64,000 nucleotides of DNA, taken from Prunus persica. Its lineage: Eukaryota; Streptophyta; Magnoliopsida; Rosales; Rosaceae. This document shows positions 10,694 to 21,904 of this stretch, one piece after another. The stretch is taken from assembly GCF_000346465.2 (NCBI RefSeq), contig NC_034014.1, positions 1,602,854 to 1,666,853 of the forward strand, read 5' to 3'. Each line of letters opens with the position of its first letter. Within the stretch, counting starts at the first letter, position 1. The notes under the pieces are model-generated. The model did not search any database. It worked only from the letters and a program-made list of their open reading frames with translations, and had not been told where the DNA came from. Position numbers and translations under genes: made by a program.

Positions 10694-12480
10694 AATCTCA
10701 AAACTCCACAGAAGAAAAGTTCATGCAATAAAAGTTTTCTGCTCCACAAAGAACACATAAAAATGTCATTTTCATGTATAGTTACTTATAAGTATAATTT
10801 AGAATTGAGAAAGAAATTCATTCCTAATAATATCCAGTAAAACACCAGGATAATACAACTTAAAAGAAATCCTATAAGTAAAGATGTGGTGTCTTCTCAA
10901 AAGATATACGGATCCCGTAATTGATTTTACGTAACATACCAACCAACTAAATAGCTAGACAGTATATAAGGGCGAACCAATAGCATATCAAATCAATGCT
11001 GATTCAAGTAAATATATTAAACAGCTACTAGGCAGCAACCACTTCTTCCCATAACCAATGAACTCCGAAATGTAAAGATAGCTCATAATTTAATTATCAC
11101 AGGAATAAATTTAGGAGTTCACAACTGGAGTCTCTTTCTTCTCTCTCTCTCCCTCATCAATACAGAAACCCCAGTTTCACCATTTTTTATCCCCATTAAA
11201 AAGCCACATCAAACCTACGTTTGGGTTCTGCTTTCGGACATATATTTGATAAAGCATCTTATGATGAAACATCACATTAAGCATTCTTTTCATTGTCAAG
11301 TGAAAACAAAGAAGATCATCACTCTAGGTCCCATAACCCAATTGTTCTGACTCCAAACGATGGTATTCTCAACCTGATAAAGCTAAAGATAAGTAGCCTC
11401 AGTTGGGTAAAGAAATAAATTTCCATAAGTCCCCCAACCAAGGAAACCTTTAAGATTCAGAGCAGTCTTTTGTTTTTGTACAGCAAGAAAATTAGGCATT
11501 GAGGTAAGTTACATGTCAAAAACCCCCGTAACAGAGCTTCTGTGATTTCAGCCAAATATTTTAAGTTTGTATCACTCTATATAGGATCTTATATGCCTGG
11601 AGACCGATTTAAAAGATGAACAACTAGTACAAAGATTCAGGATTTTCAGCCAACAAAGTCGAAATTCTTATGGGTTTACTCTCGACAGTGAAAACACATC
11701 AAAATTAATCATAAGAGAACTGGATGGAAAGCCGCATCTCCACAAAGACCCGAACTTTGGAATGAAAGTAAGAAACTTTACTATCTGGAAAATCACAGAA
11801 CTAGAAATCCCAAAAGAGCAACAGAAGAAAAGAAAAAAAAAAGTAACTTCCAAAAACCTAAACAAGCAAGATCCATCAGACAGCATGAACACCATATATA
11901 ATGAACTTGATAGAACTGAGCTGACCATCAAAATCATTTCTTTTATCTTATGGCCAGCATCAAAATCATTTCAATTAGCTTCAACCTCCAAATCCCAAAA
12001 CCATCAAAAATAGAAAGTAATAAAACAGACAATGAAACGCTTATTCCAATCAGAAAATGTAAAGAAGGAGAGAAGAGAGATACGACACTGACCTGGTGTG
12101 AGAAAACTGTTAGGTGCATCTTCAACAAAAAAACATCACTTGCAATCTATTCAAGTACTCATATGAGACTCAGAAAAGACCAATAACGATATGGGTTTTC
12201 CTCAGTCAGTGGATTTGAAGTTCAAGCCGTTCAAAAAATGAAGATTTTAATCGCAAAAACTATGATCTGAAAGAGAAATATTGGAAACCCAGATCAAGAA
12301 ACTTTGAGATTCGAAGAGATTAAGGATTGGCATGTGAGGCACAGCAAGTGTGGCAACCCAAGAAACTGGCCAAACTGAAACACGAAGAGAGAGAGCTGAG
12401 AAGGGTGAAGAGATATTTGTTGATTGGCTCTGTAGTCCGCGACTCTGTAAACTGTGATGAGTTGTATGTAATATGTGTGT
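10694..12480 (-). other. probable 5'UTR intron and leader exon of the AT-hook gene
   Basis: There is no protein-coding frame of note. On the minus strand a pyrimidine-rich leader (about 12093-12450, with CTCTCTCTCTTCG text) ends CACACCAG|GTCAGT at 12091-12092, a consensus donor. The next good acceptor towards the gene is close to the ATG at 10693. This is inferred from splice-site strings only. Confidence 0.45.
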
Positions 12481-15400
12481 AAGTGTATGTATGCGTAAGA
12501 AACTTAAGAAAACAAGGTCATTTTGGTAACTGAAATATATGCTTTGCTTTACCATACGACGAGTTGCTTCTTAAACGTAGTTCAAAAGTCATATGCTTAA
12601 CATCACACACTGTTTTCCCAAACCAAAAAATATATACATGTCTTGTATTGTATGTCTGTCAATCTGTGTGCTTCACAGTTCACGCTGGAAAAAATGTCAA
12701 CAAAATGTGCATATTTGATGGCTTTTTGTCTCCACCAGTGTAACCTACTAATTTACCATTTATTTTCTATCAGCAAAGAGGGAAAATAAAAATGAAACAT
12801 AATCAACCCTTTATTTATAAGATTATGAACTATTTATGGGATTATGATTTTTTATTTTTTATTTTTTTCATTTTTTGGCTAGGAAAGCAACGAGTTTTTG
12901 ATTGTTTGAAATGAAATTGTGATAGCTAGAGTTGAAAATTACTCAAACATTCCTAAATTACATTGCTTCGAGGATTGAGAGGTTGGTAATTGTTGAGAAG
13001 ATTTCAAATAAAAAATATCAAGTAAACAAAAGATGAATGGTTAAAACATTGGATTTGAAGATGAATATTATGGTTTAGTGAGCTAACATTTTGCTTGTAT
13101 TTGTTCTTTTGTGTACGTTTTAGTAAGATCATAGAAAGAAAGAGAGGTGGTCTTCTAACCAACCTTATCTACTCAACTAAATTTGCCAAGCCATATCCCT
13201 AATTCTATGCCTTCAACTTTGTTTTCAACAGCCACTTTTTTTTTTTCAGAGCAATTTTTTGAGGCCTTCGGACTTCCATGATACGGTGATAACACTATTT
13301 CTCTATTTCTAACCAATAACACTATGACACGTATGATAATATTTCCATATGACATAGCATTATTGGTCGGAATAGCAAAACAGTTTTATCCCGATTGCAA
13401 CTAAGTTTTTCTACAAAGAGTTAGAGGCAAAGAGAAGCCCGTAGAAAAAGGATAACAACGGCTCCCAATAGATAGGGACCATCTTTAAAGGGCACTACTT
13501 TACCATTTAAGGTATCGTACCCCATATACTTCTTTTTGTGAAGCTTCTGTGAACTAAGATGATGACACTGAATTGGCCGACAAAACTGGATCAAAGCTGT
13601 GATATATCTTTCCAAACGGCTTAGAATAAAAGCAAATTTATATTCTTATTTGAAATTGCAATAATCTGTATATATGTATTTAATAGATTTTAATATTGAA
13701 GTTTTATTTATTTTTATTCGTATAAATTTTTATTTAGACTATTGCTTTACATATTTTTCATTTTAAAATGAACTAGTTTGTGTTTTGAAACTTTGTCTTA
13801 AATAAAGGCCATTTATTCCAAGAAGTGAAGAAGATCATACTTTTCTTGATTCTGAACCGAAATAACTTGTCCTGCATAAAGCCAACCAACAAAAAAGAAA
13901 ATACCAAAATTGATGGGATATATTAATGGATGACAGCCAGCTGCATCTATGGCAGTCCTTTAGTTCAATTTTGTCCAAAATCTGGATAAGAACCCACGCT
14001 TTACATTAAAATAAAGATGATGGCAATAATAATCGTCCTTAATTATGTTTTTTTTTTCTAGTATTTTCCAAATGAGGTTGAAGTTATATCTGTCTTTTGA
14101 CTTTCTTGCTTACCCATTTGTTTTTTGCACCATATGGAAAGAGCTCAAGGTAGACTATATGCACAAAGCATGTGTCTTGAAATATACACATTGATTAAAA
14201 TTACACAAACTCCCACCTTGAATGAAATTGGGGTGCTTCATTTTCAAAAACATGCAAAAGTTTCGAGTTTACTTGATACGCATAATTTGTAATACAATAA
14301 ATTGCACGTACTCAGAATTTACTAGGAGAGTCATAGAGGCTTTCCTTCCTTGTTACCCCAAAAATTGGGTACTTCATTGAAAGTTCGTAGTATCACATGC
14401 TTCCAATTTCCACACAAACAGGATTGACTTGCTAACAACAAAAATCCATAATATCATGCTTCCCACAAAATTTTGAACATTTGTTGCATGTGTGGGTCTT
14501 GGAAGAAAACAAATAAACGCGTGGGCAGATAAAGTGGTCCAAGAGAGACCCCCCTACCCCTCCAGTACATGGACAACAACAACCACAGTATGCAGCAGAG
14601 CATGGTTTCTTCCTTCTATTTCAAGCCTGTATGTCTTTCAAGCCATGCAATTATTGGAAGAGTTGGTGATTTTAGGACCTTTTTTGAAGTGTTAGTTATG
14701 ACCCCTTTGAGTTTTCTTCAAAATATTTTGACTAAATAAATATATGAGGGTTTTCAGAATTCATAGTTAAGCAACCTTTCGTCTTTATTGAACAAAGTCA
14801 TTCCTAAACACTTTAAGAAGAAATGTAACTCCCAAGCAACATATCTGAAGCAACAGTATAAGTGCAATTTCAGTTTCGTGAGAAAGTACAATATTCAGAG
14901 ACTTCATAGACATTCTTGGGCCTAGCAATAACTGATAATCTGCTTATGTACAAGTACTAATTACTTATGCCATGCTTCCAGAGTGTTTATCTGGATTATA
15001 TAATCAAATCTTGAGTAATTCTTTTGTCACTTGTCAGAAAATTGGATTAGTTATATGTTGTCCAACTTGTTTTGAAACATTGTGACTTAAACAGTTTGAA
15101 GGAAAGAAAGGAAGAATGGAGGGCCACAATGTGAAGTTGCAAACCTGCAACTCGTTCAACCACCAAATCCAATAGTGTTTTCATCTTTAGATTCATCATC
15201 ATCTTCTCCATTTTGATCTTGTCTGCATACAAGGATGAAAGAGAACACAAGTTCATGATGAGTAGATTATGAATCTCTTTGTTACCACAGAGAAGATTTT
15301 ATCCCTATTCTTGAAATCAGACTGAAGTTTGTTATCAGTGGTCACATATGTAAACTACATGCCACACCCATTTGAAAGCTGGACGGATCAATGATGTCAA

Positions 15401-15534
15401 ATACAAAATTCAACTCAGTTGTACTGGAGATGCTTTTTGTGAAACAAAAAGAAGAGGAAAAAAGTCAAAATTTACTGAACTGATTATATCTTATAAGAGG
15501 CAGACCTTGGATACACACTTCGTTGACTTCTTTT
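12481..15534. other. intergenic region, no gene seen
   Basis: About 3 kb of AT-rich DNA with poly-T/poly-A runs and no frame with recognisable content. The right half is expected to hold 3' flanking sequence of the PPR gene, which ends at 15535. No repeat with clear termini was identified. Confidence 0.5.
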
Positions 15535-17154
15535 CTACTTCCACTCCTGCAAAGCCATCCCTTTATCAAGCCAACTAGATCCAGGTTTCTTGAGGACCTT
15601 CCTCTGCTTCATCACCTTCCTTACTTTCTCAACCTCTTCCCATTCTCCATCAGCAGCATAGATATTTGAAAGTGTCACAAAACCTCCAGGTCTCTTTAAC
15701 TCCATTTTTAGAATAGCTTCAGCCATCATCTTTGCAAGATCTCTTCTTCCATGGACTTTACACCCGTTGAAAAAGGCGCCAACAATGGATTCGGTGACCT
15801 CAACAGGCATTTCCCTGACCAATTCGTAAGCTTCTACCATTTTTCCTGACCGGCACAAGAGATCAACAACACAAGCGTAATGTTCTTTACTTGCCTCAAC
15901 TCCATGACTCCCTTTCATGGACCGGAAAATCTTTAAGCCTTTTTCCACATAACCACTATGGCTGCATGCAGAAAGTACACATGTCAAAGTCACTTCATTT
16001 GCCTGCACTCCTCCCTCTTGCATTCTTTCAAAAAGCTCTATGGAGGAATCAACCATACCATACTTGCCATAACATCCAATCAATGCGTTCCATGATGCAA
16101 CGTGGTTTACAGGAATCCGGTCAAATACACTTCGAGCTTTTTCCACACTGCCACATTTCGAGTACATATCAATAAGAGCACTAGCAACAAAGACATTTAT
16201 GTCAAAGCCTATCCTATAGATCAATCCATGAATTTCTCTCCCTCTTCGAATTGAACCAATCAACCCACAAGCTGGGAGCAACCCTGTGATTGTCACAAGG
16301 TTCGGTTTAGTTCCAGACAGCAACATGACACGGAACACTTTAAATGCTTCACCAGCATGCTGGCTTTGGGAAAAACCAGCAATTATTGCATTCCAAGTAA
16401 CCAAATCTGGAACCAGTCCTCCTTCAGTCATTCTAGAGAGAAGTGCATATGCTCGCTCTGTATCTCCACACCGAGCAAACCCAGCTATCATTGCATTCCA
16501 TGTGAAATAATTTGGTTCCAATTCATCCAACTTCATCCTCTCGAACAAAAGAAGGGCTTGATCAGTCTTTGCTACATTAAAATACCCGCATATCATTGAT
16601 GTCCAAGAAGCAACATCTCTGTCGAGCATTCTGTCAAACACGCGGTGAGCATGACATACGCTTCCACATTTACAATACATGTCTATCAGGGCATTTGCCA
16701 AAGAGACATCCTTTGCAAAACCAAGTTTATTTACCACAGCATGAACTTCTTTTCCCTTATTCAAATCCATCAAGCCAACACAGACTTTAAGCATGACTGG
16801 AAACGTGAACTTATTGCCAACAACTCCCAATTCTTGCATCAAATAAAAGTACCTAATTGCTTCATCATAATGCCCATTAAAGGCAGAGGCCAACACCATC
16901 CAATTTAATGCAAAAACATTTGGCTTGGGAATTTTATCAAACACAAGCTTTGCAGAACCCATATCCCCACAACTAGCATACGTCCCAACAAGTTTTGAGC
17001 TCAAAGATAACAAGTTCATGTCAACCCGACTTGTTAACAACATTGCATGAACTTGCTTTCCTTGTCTCAGAGCCTTCGCTTTCAGACATTTTTGCAAGCA
17101 CAAAGCCAAATGGTCTGGGGACAACTTGAACAACCAAAAAGGTGCCCTTTTCAT
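15535..17154 (-). CDS. pentatricopeptide repeat protein, PLS class with E domain, 539 aa
   Basis: An intronless frame of tandem PPR motifs. Typical strings are ALIDMYCKCGSVCHAHRVFD, DVASWTSMICGY, PNYFTWNAMIAGF, PDLVTWNAIIAGFS, ALIDMYSKCGSVEKARSVFD, VASWNALIGCYGKYG and NEVTLTCVLSACSHSG. Alternating P, L and S motifs are followed from about residue 430 by an E/E+ region (HYACVVDLLCRSGKMVEAY to GGFVTLSNIYAADGEWEEV) and KKPGSSWLD near the end; there is no DYW domain. Such proteins bind specific RNA sites in chloroplasts or mitochondria and usually recruit a separate deaminase for C-to-U editing. The first 30 residues (MKRAPFWLFKLSPDHLALCL) are basic/hydrophobic and may target an organelle. The start is the first ATG of the open frame. 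Target RNA cannot be told from sequence by eye. The frame appears intact. Confidence 0.92.
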   Translation of the reverse strand: MKRAPFWLFKLSPDHLALCLQKCLKAKALRQGKQVHAMLLTSRVDMNLLSLSSKLVGTYASCGDMGSAKLVFDKIPKPNVFALNWMVLASAFNGHYDEAIRYFYLMQELGVVGNKFTFPVMLKVCVGLMDLNKGKEVHAVVNKLGFAKDVSLANALIDMYCKCGSVCHAHRVFDRMLDRDVASWTSMICGYFNVAKTDQALLLFERMKLDELEPNYFTWNAMIAGFARCGDTERAYALLSRMTEGGLVPDLVTWNAIIAGFSQSQHAGEAFKVFRVMLLSGTKPNLVTITGLLPACGLIGSIRRGREIHGLIYRIGFDINVFVASALIDMYSKCGSVEKARSVFDRIPVNHVASWNALIGCYGKYGMVDSSIELFERMQEGGVQANEVTLTCVLSACSHSGYVEKGLKIFRSMKGSHGVEASKEHYACVVDLLCRSGKMVEAYELVREMPVEVTESIVGAFFNGCKVHGRRDLAKMMAEAILKMELKRPGGFVTLSNIYAADGEWEEVEKVRKVMKQRKVLKKPGSSWLDKGMALQEWK

Positions 17155-17707
17155 GACTTGAAAATGTACTCCATAAACGGCATAGATGATTCAAACCCAT
17201 AACTGTTTCATGGCCTCCCTCTGTATATGAAATTTTGAATCTTGAAAATTGACAGTAGGGATGGCCTATCCAGCTCAGGGGTACGGTATAACTTATGGAA
17301 AAGCAAGTTCCTTCATTTAATTAAGGGACCGGGCCTCATTTTCATTCAACTTCACCTATCAGTCGCAGCAGCACAAGTGCTTGACCTTGGCAGACATGTC
17401 TCAACAGGTACTGCTTTGTCTTCGCTCTCATTCTCTTTGGATTTCTTTGTTTTTCTTACCAAATTTACAAATTCCTATTTGGGTCTAGCTTTTTTTGATC
17501 ACATTTTTCTGTCGTGTTTCTTAAAGTTACTATCTTTCTTATGTAGAATTTCCCTGACTAGATTTCCAAGTTCCTTCATTTTTTTAAATCTTGTACAAGG
17601 AAGGCCGGCCTCTGTTTTAGCAGCCAATTAATGTGAGAGCTGGGTATGTAAAACAAATGGTTAATTGATTAATGGATTTGTGAATATGCAATAATATTTG
17701 GTGCATG

Positions 17708-17742
<35 letters not shown>

Positions 17743-17861
17743 AGAAAATGGTTACAATGCATTGAATGAACATATATTGGCTAAATAAAATTATTTCTTC
17801 TGTTTATTGAGACATAATAAATTTCTGATACCCAGAAAAGTGGAATTATAGTTGCAAGCAC
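17155..17861. other. intergenic between PPR and LECRK gene D, with (TA)n
   Basis: Contains the upstream region of the PPR gene and the 3' flank of kinase gene D. A (TA)n microsatellite spans 17709-17739. The open frame at 17242-17631 has no recognisable protein character. Confidence 0.5.
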
Positions 17862-20258
17862 TCAAAATACTGAACTTATAAAAGAGGAAGGACCAGGTGG
17901 AACTGACACTTCAACAGTTCCTTCAAGCATCTGTGTGACTTTCTTCATTGTAGGTCTGAGTGATGGATCCTCCTGAATGCACCAAACTGCGATCATCACA
18001 TACTTCTCCATCTTCTTGATGTCATGCATTGCCTCATCATCATTCTCCAACAGCAGATGCAGTTTCTTTTGCTTATAGCATTCATATGCCCAATCAGCGA
18101 GTAACATTTGATCTTCGTCCTCTATGTTTGCTTCGTATTTCTTCCTGCAACAAACAATCTCTAATAACATAATTCCATAGCTGTAAACATCCACCTTCAT
18201 TGTGATTGGCAAGCTTTTGAACCATTCAGGGGCCACATACCCTTTGGTTCCCCTGATTCCAGTGATAGTTCGAGTCTGGTCCGTTCTCAAAAGCTTTGCT
18301 AATCCGAAGTCAGAAATTCTGGCTGTGAGAGAGTCATCTAGAAGAATGTTTTGAGGCTTAATGTCACAATGTATGATTTGCATGCTACACTCCTCATGCA
18401 AATACAAGAGCCCTCTTGCAGTACCCAAGGCAATTTGCCTTCTTTGGTACCAGTTAGGCCTTGATTCTCCAAAGAGGAAGCTTGCTAGGGAACCTTTGCT
18501 CATAAACTCATACACAAGAAGTCGGTGCTGCCCCTCGTTGCAGAATCCTAGTAGTTGGACTAAATTTCTGTGATTTGTTCTGCCAATTGCGCTCATTTCA
18601 GCTTTGAATTCCAACTCATTTTCTCCAACAATAGTGTCCAATCTTTTGACAGCAACACATTTCCTGTTCTCAAATGCTAAAACTCCTTTAAAAACCGTTG
18701 CAAAAGCACCACGGCCTAGTTCTTCCTTGAATCCGTTGGTAGCTTCATTTAGCTCCTCGTAAGTGAAACATTTCACATTCACACCTGGCACGACTGAGTA
18801 AGCTTGAATCACCCCTGCATTTTTATTATAAATGCGAGAAACAATCAAGTAGGTTGTTAGTAGTAAAACCAAGTTCAAAAACCCCGAGCTACTGAGGAGC
18901 ACTGATCCAATGAGGATCATAGTTGAGTTATCTTTCTTTTTTGCATTTGGACCTTCAGGTGTCAAAGGAGGGCTGTCTTTCCTCATTTTGATGAGAGCTT
19001 TTCCACCAATACTGGGGTTCATCCTCCCATTCGAAAAAGGAATTCTCTTCTTCAAACACTCTCCATTGTTGAAAACAGCAACAGCACAAAAACAATCACC
19101 TAAGCAACTTTGTCTGCACCAATCCTCTTGTACTGATGTAAATTGCTCATAATCACCACCGTACCACTTTGTGTTTTGCATCTCCTGAAAATAAAAAAGA
19201 TTTGTCTCTGACGAGGCCTCGTCGCAACTTTGTGAAATGAAGTTCTGTTTGCATCCTTTCAGCTTATCATTTAGATCAATGAAGGAGTAACCATACGGGC
19301 ACTGGCAAACTGGTCCTTTATCATTATAACTGCATAAGCTGTTGTACCCACATGCCCCACTGCCTATGTCTCCTTCGACTCTAAAGCAAATATCTGAAGG
19401 TTCAGAGGTCAAAGGAGACCAAGCCGGGGGGGTTCCAGCACTTGAGCCATTGCTTTTAGGGTGAACAGAGTGCCTCAAAATTCCATCATACTCCAGAGTA
19501 GCTTTCTGGTAGAAATTCTTCATTGAAACTGTGTTGGATGATACCATATTAAGTATGCTTCCGTTCTTGGCAGTAAGGTAAATAGACCCAGACTGGTTGA
19601 AGACGACCTGAAAGCCAGTGCCCATAGTCATGGTTGCATAATATGCAAAGTTGGGAGATTCCAGTGGGAATCTTGTCGTGTAAAGCAAGAGATTTCCATC
19701 AGATTGTAGTATAAACTGGAATCTTCCTTGTGAGTAGTTCGTTTCTGTATAACGAGCAAAGAGTTTGCCGTTCTGATTTAGAGTCTGTGTGGGTAGGATT
19801 GTATCAGTTGGTACATCAAAACTCTCCCACAAATTGGTTGAGTTTGTGTTGGCCAGCACAAAATTCCCCGTGTCAAGCATGGCGGCATAGGCCACTTCTG
19901 TGCCAGCAGAATTAGCACTCCATACCTGTCCGCCTTCCGAGTTTCTAAGCACGAGCATTCCATCACTAGTAAGGTCAACTTTGGATCCTTCTTGCACTAG
20001 ATCATTCCGATTGGCTGACCACACTATGGTTCTATCTGGTATTTTGTTGAACCAGATGGCTAGCAGGAAGCCATCTTTTCCGATCTGTCGGAAACCAAAA
20101 GCAAACTCACCGGATGGCGATGGCCAGGACAAGTTATCATTAAGTGCAGCAAGGGATGAACCTAAAGATATGTTTGTGGATGTTTGAGCAAGGGAGGTAC
20201 ATGGAAGCAATATAATAAGGAAGAAGCAGAAAAGACATAGCAATGCAGAAGCCATCAT
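17862..20258 (-). CDS. G-type lectin S-receptor-like Ser/Thr kinase, gene D (798 aa, intact)
   Basis: Single exon. Residues 1-25 form a signal peptide (hydrophobic core LLCLFCFFLIILLP, then TSLAQ). A bulb-type lectin domain occupies about 30-155 (SPSGEFAFGF, WSANRNDL, MLDTGNFVLA, LWESFDVPTDTILPTQ). A cysteine-rich EGF-like segment follows at about 291-336 (GACGYNSLC, CQCPYGYSFID) and a PAN-like segment at about 345-425 with CRQSCLGDCFCAVAVF. One transmembrane helix lies at about 446-474. The kinase is about 514-785: glycine loop GRGAFATVFKG 515-525, lysine K538, catalytic HCDIKPQN 630-637, DFG 650-652, GYVAPEW 673-679. The arginine before the catalytic Asp is a cysteine, so it is a non-RD kinase, a type often linked to immune receptors. 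LECRK/RLK1-like proteins are plasma-membrane receptors; the ligand is unknown. It is the most divergent minus-strand member, and its C-terminus (SSFISSVF) is longer than in A, B and C. Confidence 0.95.
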   Translation of the reverse strand: MMASALLCLFCFFLIILLPCTSLAQTSTNISLGSSLAALNDNLSWPSPSGEFAFGFRQIGKDGFLLAIWFNKIPDRTIVWSANRNDLVQEGSKVDLTSDGMLVLRNSEGGQVWSANSAGTEVAYAAMLDTGNFVLANTNSTNLWESFDVPTDTILPTQTLNQNGKLFARYTETNYSQGRFQFILQSDGNLLLYTTRFPLESPNFAYYATMTMGTGFQVVFNQSGSIYLTAKNGSILNMVSSNTVSMKNFYQKATLEYDGILRHSVHPKSNGSSAGTPPAWSPLTSEPSDICFRVEGDIGSGACGYNSLCSYNDKGPVCQCPYGYSFIDLNDKLKGCKQNFISQSCDEASSETNLFYFQEMQNTKWYGGDYEQFTSVQEDWCRQSCLGDCFCAVAVFNNGECLKKRIPFSNGRMNPSIGGKALIKMRKDSPPLTPEGPNAKKKDNSTMILIGSVLLSSSGFLNLVLLLTTYLIVSRIYNKNAGVIQAYSVVPGVNVKCFTYEELNEATNGFKEELGRGAFATVFKGVLAFENRKCVAVKRLDTIVGENELEFKAEMSAIGRTNHRNLVQLLGFCNEGQHRLLVYEFMSKGSLASFLFGESRPNWYQRRQIALGTARGLLYLHEECSMQIIHCDIKPQNILLDDSLTARISDFGLAKLLRTDQTRTITGIRGTKGYVAPEWFKSLPITMKVDVYSYGIMLLEIVCCRKKYEANIEDEDQMLLADWAYECYKQKKLHLLLENDDEAMHDIKKMEKYVMIAVWCIQEDPSLRPTMKKVTQMLEGTVEVSVPPGPSSFISSVF

Positions 20259-21574
20259 AAGATTACTTAATTACTTCACTGCTATCAAATTTATCAAACT
20301 GGACTGAGATCTTAAACAAAAAATACTAAATGAATGTTCTATTGACTTTAAAACATATTATTCAAGTCACAACCACACAATTTCCAGCGATTATTGGGGC
20401 AATAATGTCTGTCAGTTTGCGTATGTTTCAGGCACAAGTTACAGGACCTGAGTCTAAATGCACCAATGTAAGGTTTGGAATCATGCATTCTGCTACTTTT
20501 CAAGTCACAAGTAATGAGCTCGTCTTCACCAATGACTGAGTATAAGTTCCATGGTAGATTTACAGTTGGAGCTTTAAATTTGCCTTTTCGGGTCATGGGT
20601 GCAATAACTTGGAAGCTGCCTTCATTGAATCCTTCAAACACATTCCTCTCAATCCTGCTTTATGTCTAGGAGTGAAATGTATTAAGTGTATAGTGAGATG
20701 CTTCTTTCCTGTCCTCCCTGGCCTAAAAGAAGCATTCTTTTTCTAACCCCCTCATTGGGTTGCAGCTAATTTTCAACATTCAAAATTGAATGTAGTGGTC
20801 CTACAGGGAAAAAAAAAATGTTATTTTCATCATTTGTACTCCATGAATGGCCATAGATCATTCAATCAAACTCATGAATTTTTTATGACCTCTCCTTATA
20901 TGAATTTTGAAAATGATACAGTATGAAAATGTGAAAAGAAAGAGTGATTGGCTCCGAGGGTGCTATATCCAGCTCAAGGGTACAAATTTAAACATGGAAA
21001 ATCAATTAGAAGTACATTTGAGTCTTTATTTGGTAGAATTTTTTAGACAAACAACAACAAAAGTGTGAGTGGCAAACAAGGTGGCAATGACCTGATGAAA
21101 AAAAAAAAACAAAGACTTTTTCGGCTTCCCTTTCGTGCAATGTGGGAGCAACGTTTGCATGGCTACGCTGATTTTCAATTTGGAGACTTAAGTTTGGTGG
21201 AATTGGAAAGTATTTGAGCTGACTTTTAACTCCATAAAACTTTATTCAATCTTAGACTTTTAAAAGTCATGTACTTTTTATACAATTAGAAATGCAGCCT
21301 TCCCTATATTATGTTTGCAAGTCTTTTTCAATCTTTATATGCAGGGTAATCACTTGGAAGCTGCCTTCTTTGAATCCTTCAAACACATTCCTCTCAATCC
21401 TGCTTTATCTTCATGAGTGAGATTTATTAAGTGTATATGAGATCAATTACCCTAATCTTTGAGTCTGCTCTGATTTCACTATCTTTATATTGCATATGCA
21501 TAATTTTTCAAGTTCAAATAAACATGTAAGCCATAAAAAATTCATCACGGTTTATATGTGGAGTACATGATCAA
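20259..21574. other. upstream region of kinase D; two copies of an 80-bp segment
   Basis: No gene. It shares blocks with the regions upstream of A, B and C: CTAACCCCCTCATTGGGTTG at about 20741, TCCATGAATGGCCATAGATC near 20850, and GGGGCAATAATGTCTGTCAG at 20397. A segment around 20606-20690 (GGAAGCTGCCTTCATTGAAT...) recurs at about 21355-21440. The stretch 21190-21355 is matched again at 55443-55620, right of gene C, tying the two cluster flanks to a common ancestor. Confidence 0.6.
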
Positions 21575-21904
21575 ATACTGAAAATACCATCTTTTATTTA
21601 TGTAAGAGAAAATAAAAAAAGAAAATACCATTTTTTCGCTGTTCATTTTTTGATGCAATGTTGTTAACAAGTGGGGTTGACATGATATCTTTTACTGTCA
21701 AACGGAGATTTTGGGAAGCGAGTTTGCAGCACATTGGCCTTTTATTTATGCTCAAAGTTATACATTGACAAGAAAGCAAGTTTTGAGTAGCTTAATGAAA
21801 CCTTATTCACTAGGATGACAAGGAAAGTGATGATATAAATAGAACAGAGAGACAAATGAAACGAAATGATACAACAACAATTATACATATTTATAGTATT
21901 GAAC
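21575..21904. other. conserved 3' flank of the A/B/C kinases
   Basis: This 330-bp 3' flank is virtually the same sequence at 40967-41296 and 52137-52466. Small frames seen in it are repeated only because the whole segment is duplicated; they have no protein-like features. Confidence 0.6.

Noticed and set aside
20348..20641. 97-codon minus-strand frame upstream of kinase D
   Set aside because: Not recognisable, overlaps promoter-like sequence shared in part with the other units, where it is not open.
21594..21779. 61-residue frame repeated three times (also 40986-41171 and 52156-52341)
   Set aside because: Repeated only because the whole 3' flank is duplicated; no protein features, no transcript signals.
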